The notes below the pieces were generated by a model that saw only the letters and a program-made list of their open reading frames with translations, did no database searches and was not told the origin of the DNA. From NCBI GenBank assembly GCA_035429805.1, contig DAOMFL010000002.1:1-64000 (forward strand): 64,000 nt of DNA, read 5' to 3'. This document shows positions 58,057 to 64,000 of this stretch, one piece after another. The position numbers were made by a program, and so were the translations under genes. The stretch's first letter is position 1. Each line of letters begins with the position of its first letter. Origin of the DNA: JALORV01 sp035429805. GTDB lineage: Bacteria > Pseudomonadota > Gammaproteobacteria > Burkholderiales > Burkholderiaceae_F.

Positions 58057-59219
58057 CTGTCTTCCAGGTCGAAAGCGAGCGCGCCGGCCGTGCCGAGCGG
58101 GCGCTGCTCGTCAGCGTCGCCGCAGGTCGCCGCGACGATCCAGACGCCGTCGAGGAACTGACGCAACTGGCGCTGTCGGCCGGCCTGGCGCCGGTCGGGC
58201 ACCTCACGGTGCGGCGCGACCGGCCCGATCCCGCGCACTACATCGGGTCCGGCAAGGTCGAGGAACTCCGGGCGATGGCGGCTGCAGGCGAGGCCGGCCT
58301 GGTGGTGTTCGACGTGGCGCTTTCGCCGGCACAGCAGCGCAACCTCGAGCGCACGCTCGGCCTGTGGGTCCTCGACCGGACCGCATTGATCCTCGACATC
58401 TTTTCGCAGCGCGCCCGCAGCCGCGAGGGCAAGCTGCAGGTCGAGCTCGCACAGCTCGAGCACCTGTCGACCCGCCTCGTGCGCGGATGGTCGCACCTGG
58501 AGCGGCAGCGCGGCGGCCTGGGCAAGACCGGCGGACCTGGCGAAAAGCAGATCGAACTGGACCGCCGCATGATCGGCGTGCGCATGAAGCAGCTGCGCGA
58601 GCGTCTGAAGCAGCTGGAGCGCCAGCGGCGGACGCGGCGGCGGGCGCGGTCGCGTCGCGACGTTCTGTCGGTGTCCCTGGTCGGCTACACGAACGCGGGC
58701 AAGTCGTCGCTCTTCAATGCGCTGACCCGGGCCGGCGCCTATGCGGCGGACCAGCTCTTTGCGACGCTCGACACGACGTCGCGCCGCCTGCACGTTGGCG
58801 CGGGCGTGACAGTGGTGCTGTCGGATACGGTGGGATTCATCCGCGGCCTGCCCCACCAGCTCATCGAGGCGTTCAAGTCGACGCTCGACGAAACCGCCGA
58901 GGCCGACCTGCTGCTGCATGTGGTCGACAGCGCGGCACCGGCGCGCGCCGAACAGATGGCCGAAGTCGACCGGGTGCTCGAGGAAATTGGTGCCGGTTCG
59001 GTGCCGCGGCTCATCGTCTTCAACAAGATCGATGCATCGGGACGCGAGCCGGCGATCGAACGTGACCCCTGTGGTAGCATCGTCGCTGTTTCCGTCAGTG
59101 CCAAGACCGGTCAGGGCCTTGACCTGTTGCGCGATGCCATAGCCGACCATGCGCAGCGCGCTCGCCTTTCCGTTCATCCCGAAAGCACTTCTGCCTGGAC
59201 CTCAGCCGCCGTGGCCTAG
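58053..59219 (+). CDS. hflX: GTPase HflX, probable CTG start
   Basis: Ribosome-splitting heat-shock GTPase. The conserved N-terminal domain (ERALLVSVAAGRRDD, DAVEELTQLALSAGLAPVGH) extends upstream of the first GTG (58209), and the only initiator-like codon in that stretch is CTG at 58053, which overlaps the hfq stop as CTGA. This gives 388 residues. HflX signature GGPGEKQIE and the G domain with GYTNAGKSSLFN (211-222), SDTVGFIRGLPHQLIEAFKSTL and FNKID follow. If GTG 58209 were used, the nucleotide-interacting N-domain would lose about 52 residues. Confidence 0.93.
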   Translation: MTVFQVESERAGRAERALLVSVAAGRRDDPDAVEELTQLALSAGLAPVGHLTVRRDRPDPAHYIGSGKVEELRAMAAAGEAGLVVFDVALSPAQQRNLERTLGLWVLDRTALILDIFSQRARSREGKLQVELAQLEHLSTRLVRGWSHLERQRGGLGKTGGPGEKQIELDRRMIGVRMKQLRERLKQLERQRRTRRRARSRRDVLSVSLVGYTNAGKSSLFNALTRAGAYAADQLFATLDTTSRRLHVGAGVTVVLSDTVGFIRGLPHQLIEAFKSTLDETAEADLLLHVVDSAAPARAEQMAEVDRVLEEIGAGSVPRLIVFNKIDASGREPAIERDPCGSIVAVSVSAKTGQGLDLLRDAIADHAQRARLSVHPESTSAWTSAAVA

Positions 59220-59280
59220 CCCCGGCGCCGCGTCGGACCGATGATGGCTATCCTTCGACTTCTTTCGACCTGGAACACGC

Positions 59281-60534
59281 ATGTCGCTTAACGACCCCCA
59301 ATGGGGCCGCGGTGGTGGCTCGGGTGGTTCCGGCAACGACGGTGAGCGGGAGCCGCCGCGTCGCCCCCAGCGTCCGGGCGGGGACGGTCCGCCCGATCTC
59401 GAAGAACTCTGGCGCGACTTCAATCGGCGCCTAAATGGCCTGTTCGGCCGCAGGTCCGGGGGCGGTTCGCGCGGCGGCGGCATGGGAAATTTCAACGTCA
59501 GTCCGCGGGGCACCGGCATCGGGCTCGCCGCGCTGCTCGGCGTTGCCGGCCTGCTGTGGCTGGCCAGCGGCTTCTATATCGTGCCCGAAGGCCAGGTCGG
59601 CGTCGTCACGACCTTCGGCCGCTACACCGAGACCACCAATCCGGGCTTCCGCTGGCGCATGCCGTGGCCGGTGCAGTCCAGCGAACTGGTCGACATCCTG
59701 TCGCTGCGCAAGGTCGAGGTCGGCACGCGCGGCCGGCCCGACCGGCTGAAGGAATCGCTGATGCTCACCGACGATGAAAATATCGTCGACATCCAGTTCG
59801 AGGTGCAGTACCGCATCAAGGACGACGGCGCGCGCGACTACCTGTTCAACAGCCGCAATCCGACGTCTGCCGTGATCCAGGCCGCCGAATCGGCCATGCG
59901 TGAGGTGCTCGGCCGCAAGAAGATGGACTCGGTGCTGTACGAGTCGCGGTCCGAGATCGCGAGCGAAGTTCGCGTCCGCATGCAGGAGATGCTGGACCGC
60001 TATGGCACCGGGATCCTGGTGTCTGCGGTGGCGATCCAGAACGCGCAGCCGCCCGAGCAGGTGCAGGCCGCGTTCGATGACGCGGTCAAGGCGGGTCAGG
60101 ACCGTGAGCGCCAGATCAATGAGGGTCAGGCCTATGCCAACGACATCGTGCCCAAGGCGCGCGGCGCAGCGTCGCGCCTGATGCAGGAGGCCGAGGGCTA
60201 CCGCACCCGCATCACGCAGACCGCCGAAGGCGACACCGCCCGCTTCCGGCAGATTCTGACCGAGTACCAGAAGGCGCCCGCGGTGACGCGTGACCGCATG
60301 TATCTCGACACGATGCAGCAGATCTTCACGAACACCACCAAGGTCATGGTCGATTCGCGCAACAGCAACCAGCTGCTGTACCTGCCGTTCGACAAGCTCA
60401 TGCAGCAGGTGACGCAGGAAGCCATGGCGCCCCGTGGCGCGGCGGTGGCGCCGCCGTCCGAGGCGCCGCCTGCCGCCGCTGCGGAGACGCGGACGCGCGA
60501 TTCGCTGCGCAGTCGCGATCGCGAGGCGCGCTGA
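59281..60534 (+). CDS. hflK: FtsH protease modulator subunit HflK
   Basis: Stomatin/prohibitin-type membrane protein that, with HflC, surrounds FtsH and limits its access to substrates. 417 residues: a glycine-rich, disordered N-terminus (1-75), one TM helix (about 80-98, GLAALLGVAGLLWLASGFY) and the SPFH domain (VPEGQVGVVTTFGRYTETTNPGFRWRMPWPVQ). The C-terminal region is helical and ends with alanine- and proline-rich sequence. hflC starts 9 nt after it. Confidence 0.97.
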   Translation: MSLNDPQWGRGGGSGGSGNDGEREPPRRPQRPGGDGPPDLEELWRDFNRRLNGLFGRRSGGGSRGGGMGNFNVSPRGTGIGLAALLGVAGLLWLASGFYIVPEGQVGVVTTFGRYTETTNPGFRWRMPWPVQSSELVDILSLRKVEVGTRGRPDRLKESLMLTDDENIVDIQFEVQYRIKDDGARDYLFNSRNPTSAVIQAAESAMREVLGRKKMDSVLYESRSEIASEVRVRMQEMLDRYGTGILVSAVAIQNAQPPEQVQAAFDDAVKAGQDRERQINEGQAYANDIVPKARGAASRLMQEAEGYRTRITQTAEGDTARFRQILTEYQKAPAVTRDRMYLDTMQQIFTNTTKVMVDSRNSNQLLYLPFDKLMQQVTQEAMAPRGAAVAPPSEAPPAAAAETRTRDSLRSRDREAR

Positions 60535-60543
60535 GGACCGACC

Positions 60544-61428
60544 ATGAACCGCATCCTTGCCGCCGTCATCGGATTCGTCGTCGTGGCGTTCATCGTCCGC
60601 GCCGGCACGTTCATCGTGGATCAGCGCCAGTCCGCGATAGTGTTCCAGCTGGGCCAGATCACGCGGGTCGTGACCGAGCCCGGCCTGTACTTCCGCATAC
60701 CCCTGCTGCAGAACGTCGAATACCAGGACAAGCGCATTCTCACCATCGACACTCCGGTCACCGACCGCGTGCAGACGTCCGAGAAGAAGAACCTGCTGAT
60801 CGACTCCTTTGTGAAGTGGCGCATCGTCGATCCGCGCCTGTTCCGCGTGAGCTTCCCCGCGGGCGAGCGCTCGGCCGAGGAGCGCATCGGCACTCTGGTG
60901 CGCGACGCGCTCAACCAGGCCGTGAACAAGCGCTCGGTGAACGAGATCACGTCGCGGGAGCGCGACAAGGCGATGGAAGAGATCCGCGCCGCGGTGCAGG
61001 AGCGCACCCGGTCGCTCGGCGTGGAAATCGTCGATGTGCGCCTGAAGCGCGTCGACTTCGTGCCCGAGATCAGCGAGTCGGTCTACCGGCGCATGGAGGC
61101 CGAGCGCAAGCGGGTCGCGAACGAGCAGCGTTCGATCGGCGCGGCCGAGAGCGAGAAGATCCGTGCCGATGCCGACCGGCAGAAGGAAGTCCTGCTCTCC
61201 GAGGCATACCGCGACGCGCAGAAGATCCGCGGTGATGGCGACGCCAAGGCGTCCGCCATCTACGCGCAGTCTTTCGGCCAGAACCCGGAATTCGCCCGGT
61301 TCTATCGCAGCCTCGAGGCCTATCGCGCGAGCTTCCGCAACCGCAACGACGTGCTCGTCGTCGATCCGTCGTCCGAGTTCTTCAGGTACATGAAGTCGCC
61401 GGACTCCGCGCCCGCTCCCAAGCGCTGA
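60544..61428 (+). CDS. hflC: FtsH protease modulator subunit HflC
   Basis: 294 residues. N-terminal TM helix (ILAAVIGFVVVAFIVRAGTF) and SPFH domain (VDQRQSAIVFQLGQITRVVTEPGLYFRIPLLQNVEYQDKRILTID), then a long coiled coil (VYRRMEAERKRVANEQRSIGAAESEKIRADAD) and ARFYRSLEAYRASFRN. Partner of HflK. The stop and the DUF2065 start share one base. Confidence 0.97.
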   Translation: MNRILAAVIGFVVVAFIVRAGTFIVDQRQSAIVFQLGQITRVVTEPGLYFRIPLLQNVEYQDKRILTIDTPVTDRVQTSEKKNLLIDSFVKWRIVDPRLFRVSFPAGERSAEERIGTLVRDALNQAVNKRSVNEITSRERDKAMEEIRAAVQERTRSLGVEIVDVRLKRVDFVPEISESVYRRMEAERKRVANEQRSIGAAESEKIRADADRQKEVLLSEAYRDAQKIRGDGDAKASAIYAQSFGQNPEFARFYRSLEAYRASFRNRNDVLVVDPSSEFFRYMKSPDSAPAPKR

Positions 61429-61613
61429 TGCTGGAAACGCTTGCTCTGGCGTTCGGGCTGATGCTGGTGCTCGAAGGGATCCTGCCGCTCGTCGCCCCGT
61501 CGGCCTGGCGCCAGTTGTTCCAGCGTGTGACCGAACTCAACGACGGGCAGATCCGCTTCTTCGGGCTGATCGCCGTCGTCGTCGGCGCGCTATTGTTCTG
61601 GTTCCTCAGCTGA
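61428..61613 (+). CDS. DUF2065 small membrane protein
   Basis: 61 residues with two TM helices: ALAFGLMLVLEGILPLVAP and FGLIAVVVGALLFWFLS, joined by WRQLFQRVTELNDGQIR. It matches DUF2065 (YjeT-like), a small family always near hflC and purA. Function not established; the position suggests a link to the HflKC-FtsH complex. Confidence 0.92.
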   Translation: MLETLALAFGLMLVLEGILPLVAPSAWRQLFQRVTELNDGQIRFFGLIAVVVGALLFWFLS

Positions 61614-61673
61614 ACACGACACCCGGAGCCGCGGCTCTGCCGCAGAGGCGCCACGCCCTTGCCCTGTCACGCC

Positions 61674-62846
61674 ATGCTGCGCTGGCTGCTTCCCGAGAAC
61701 ATCTCCGACGTGCTGCCGCGCGAGGCGCGCAGCGTCGAGACCGTGCGCCGCGCGCTGCTCGACCTGTACGCGGGCTATGGCTACGAACTCGTCATTCCGC
61801 CACTGATCGAGTACATCGATTCGCTGCTGACCGGCACCGGCAGTGACCTTGATCTGCGCACCTTCAAGCTGGTGGACCAGGCGAGCGGCCGCATGCTGGG
61901 TCTGCGCGCGGACACGACGCCGCAGGTCGCCCGCATCGATGCGCACATCCTGAACCGGAGCGGCGTGGCTCGCCTGTGCTACGCCGGCAGCGTGCTGCAT
62001 GCCCGTCCGCAGCATCCGCTGGCGGTGCGCGAGCCGCTGCAGGTGGGGGCGGAGCTGTACGGCGCGGCGGGCCCCGCGGCCGATCTCGAAGTGCTCGAAC
62101 TGGCTGTGGCGTCGCTCCGCGTTGCCGGGCTCGGCCGTGTCAGCCTGGATCTGGGTCACACCGGAGTCGTGCGCGCCCTGCTCGACATGGCGAAGCTCTC
62201 GGCGGCAGTCGAGGACGATCTCCTCGCGGCCCTGAGCACGAAGGACACGGCCGCGCTGCGAGAGACCGTGGCTGGACTGCCGGCACCGGTGCGCGACGGC
62301 CTGCTGGCACTTGCGCGCCTCGGTGGGGGTGTCGAGGTGCTCGCCCAGGCGCGGCAGGTGTTGCCCGATGGTCCGGCCGTAAGGGCAGCCATCGACAGCC
62401 TCGAATTTCTGGCGGCGCGCTCGGGCGCCGACTCGGTCACGGTCGATCTGGCCGACCTGCACGGCTACCGTTACCACTCGGGATTCACGTTTGCGGTGCA
62501 CGCGCCCGAACTGCCGAGCGCGGTGCTGCGCGGCGGGCGCTACGACGACATCGGCAAGGCCTTCGGGCGCGCGCGCCCTGCGGTCGGCTTCACGATCTAT
62601 CTGCGCGAACTCGTCGGCATGCTTGCTGCGGACGCGCCACGCGCGATACTGGCTCCTGCGGGCGAAGACGCGGAGCTGCGAGAACTGATTCAGCGCCTGC
62701 GACGGGACGGGCATGTCGTCGTGCAGCGTCTGCCCGACGAGCCAGACGCCGCCGAGCCCGGGGACTTCAGATTCGACCGCGAACTGCAGCACGGAGCAGG
62801 CGGCTGGCAGGTCGTCGCTCGAGATGTCGCAACACTTGTGAAATAG
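61674..62846 (+). CDS. hisZ: ATP phosphoribosyltransferase regulatory subunit HisZ
   Basis: A histidyl-tRNA synthetase paralogue that lost aminoacylation and activates the short HisG in the first step of histidine synthesis. 390 residues starting MLRWLLPENISDVLPREARS. GTGSDLDLRTFKLVDQASGRMLGLRADTTPQVARI is the typical HisZ core, and the histidine-A motif of HisS is replaced (LHGYRYHSGFTFAVHA). No anticodon-binding domain is present. Its presence implies a short-form HisG elsewhere. The ATG at 61674 was preferred to an upstream TTG. Confidence 0.95.
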   Translation: MLRWLLPENISDVLPREARSVETVRRALLDLYAGYGYELVIPPLIEYIDSLLTGTGSDLDLRTFKLVDQASGRMLGLRADTTPQVARIDAHILNRSGVARLCYAGSVLHARPQHPLAVREPLQVGAELYGAAGPAADLEVLELAVASLRVAGLGRVSLDLGHTGVVRALLDMAKLSAAVEDDLLAALSTKDTAALRETVAGLPAPVRDGLLALARLGGGVEVLAQARQVLPDGPAVRAAIDSLEFLAARSGADSVTVDLADLHGYRYHSGFTFAVHAPELPSAVLRGGRYDDIGKAFGRARPAVGFTIYLRELVGMLAADAPRAILAPAGEDAELRELIQRLRRDGHVVVQRLPDEPDAAEPGDFRFDRELQHGAGGWQVVARDVATLVK

Positions 62847-62854
62847 GGACGGGA

Positions 62855-64000
62855 ATGGCACAGAACGTGGTCGTCGTCGGCACCCAGTGGGGCGACGAAG
62901 GCAAGGGCAAGATTGTCGACTGGCTCACGGAGGAGGTCGACGGCGTGGTCCGCTTCCAGGGCGGTCACAACGCCGGGCACACGCTGGTCATCGGCGGCAA
63001 GAAGACAATCCTGCGCCTGATCCCCTCCGGCATCCTGCGCCCGAAGACCGCCTGCTACATCGGCAACGGAGTCGTGCTCTCGCCCACCGCGCTGCTCGCG
63101 GAGGTCGACGAACTGCAGGCCGCCGGCGTCGACGTGACGTCGCGCCTGCTGATCAGCGGCAACTGTCCGCTGATCCTCGAGTACCACGTCGCGCTCGACA
63201 AGGCCCGCGAAGCGAAGCGCGGCGAAGCGAAGATCGGCACGACCGGCCGCGGCATCGGTCCGGCCTACGAAGACAAGGTCGGGCGTCGCGCAGTCCGCGC
63301 GCAGGATCTCTTCGATGCGGCCCGCTTCGGCGAAGGCGTGCGCTCCGCGCTGGACTTTCACAACTTCGTGCTGGAGCGCTATCTCGGCGCGGCAGCGGTC
63401 GACGGGGCGCGGGTCATCGACGAGACGCTCGCCCTCGCAGATCGTCTGAAGCCGATGATCACCGACGTCTCGTACCGCCTGAACAGCGCGATGGCGCGCG
63501 GTGCGCGGCTGCTGTTCGAAGGGGCGCAGGGCACGCTGCTCGACGTCGATCACGGCACTTACCCCTATGTCACGTCGAGCAACACGGTGGCCGGCGCGGC
63601 CGCGGCCGGTGCTGGTGTCGCGCCGCAGAGGCTCGACTACGTGCTCGGCATCACGAAGGCGTATTCGACGCGGGTCGGATCGGGTCCGTTTCCGACGGAA
63701 CTCAACGACACGACCGGCGAACGGCTGCGCGATCGCGGACAGGAGTTCGGCTCGGTCACCGGGCGGCCGCGGCGCTGTGGCTGGTTCGACGCCGCAGGCC
63801 TGCGCCGTGCCGTCCAGCTGAACGGCACCACCGGGTTGTGCATCACCAAGCTCGATGTGCTGGACGGACTGCAGGTCGTGAAGCTCGGTGTTGGCTACCG
63901 CTTCGATGGCAGCGACGTCGACATCCTGCCCTACGGTGCCGACGCGGTCGAACGCTGCATGCCGATTTACGAGGAGTTTCCGGGCTGGACCGAGTCGACC
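62855..64000 (+). CDS. purA: Adenylosuccinate synthetase, truncated by the window edge
   Basis: First step from IMP to AMP, using GTP and aspartate. The first 382 residues are present; the C-terminal end (about 50 residues) lies beyond the window. Motifs are VVVGTQWGDEGKGKIVDWL (phosphate loop and catalytic Asp), GGHNAGHTL (catalytic His), GTTGRGIGPAYEDK, LLFEGAQGTLLDVDHGTYPYVTSSN and GSGPFPTEL. It starts 8 nt after hisZ, the standard hisZ-purA order. Confidence 0.97.
   Translation, partial: MAQNVVVVGTQWGDEGKGKIVDWLTEEVDGVVRFQGGHNAGHTLVIGGKKTILRLIPSGILRPKTACYIGNGVVLSPTALLAEVDELQAAGVDVTSRLLISGNCPLILEYHVALDKAREAKRGEAKIGTTGRGIGPAYEDKVGRRAVRAQDLFDAARFGEGVRSALDFHNFVLERYLGAAAVDGARVIDETLALADRLKPMITDVSYRLNSAMARGARLLFEGAQGTLLDVDHGTYPYVTSSNTVAGAAAAGAGVAPQRLDYVLGITKAYSTRVGSGPFPTELNDTTGERLRDRGQEFGSVTGRPRRCGWFDAAGLRRAVQLNGTTGLCITKLDVLDGLQVVKLGVGYRFDGSDVDILPYGADAVERCMPIYEEFPGWTEST

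Overview
The window is a GC-rich bacterial chromosome segment, by gene content and order a betaproteobacterium, probably Burkholderiales-related. The evidence is the conserved block thrS-infC-rpmI-rplT-pheST-ihfA-merR-tRNA-Pro, then surE-pcm-nlpD-rpoS, then ndk-rlmN-pilF-rodZ-ispG-hisS-yfgM-bamB-der-hfq-hflX-hflK-hflC-DUF2065-hisZ-purA. It also carries the Anbu proteasome-homologue operon. A run of exactly 100 Ns (1258-1357) is an assembly gap, so this looks like a scaffold from a draft or metagenome assembly. No rRNA, CRISPR array, prophage or complete IS element was seen.

Region 1 (1-13.9 kb) is accessory. It opens with the 5' part of lexA on the minus strand, which has a near-ideal SOS box overlapping its -10 element. 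A LysE-type exporter, a GNAT gene cut by the gap, and about fifteen small plus-strand genes follow. Several families occur in multiples: three GFA-like zinc proteins, two glyoxalase/VOC proteins, two SAM methyltransferases, two SRPBCC proteins and two membrane-anchored proteins of unknown function. The region ends with a class III cyclase fused to a STAND-type ATPase with a repeat-rich C-terminus, and a small lipoprotein.

Region 2 (14.0-24.4 kb and on to 34.8 kb) holds recJ and an RpfE-type neighbour, the LolCD lipoprotein release transporter, a DUF2062 protein, a TatD nuclease and ComEC. A 270-bp element with 27-bp terminal inverted repeats and nested hairpins exactly fills the space between lolD and the DUF2062 gene, and supplies part of the latter's stop codon. 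A tightly overlapping five-gene operon follows: circularly permuted ATP-grasp, TPR-GGDEF cyclase, alpha-E, transglutaminase and Anbu. The GGDEF gene in the middle is the unusual part. Then come bdhA, an alpha/beta hydrolase, a flavodoxin-like gene with mtfA, relA (synthetase type with a decayed hydrolase half) and an olsB-like acyltransferase.

Region 3 (35.0-64.0 kb) is housekeeping. Translation genes follow tRNA-Val(GAC). Terminator-like hairpins sit 7-16 nt upstream of the starts of thrS, pheS and surE, which suggests attenuation. infC starts with ATC. A promoter-like sequence for ihfA lies in an AT-rich patch at the 3' end of pheT. tRNA-Pro(GGG) precedes stationary-phase and protein-repair genes (surE, pcm, nlpD, rpoS), an exonuclease, rlmD and ndk. 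The rlmN-to-purA block covers RNA modification, pilus assembly, cell shape, isoprenoid synthesis, outer-membrane assembly, ribosome biogenesis, RNA chaperoning and membrane protease control. hflX appears to start at a CTG codon overlapping the hfq stop. purA runs off the right edge.
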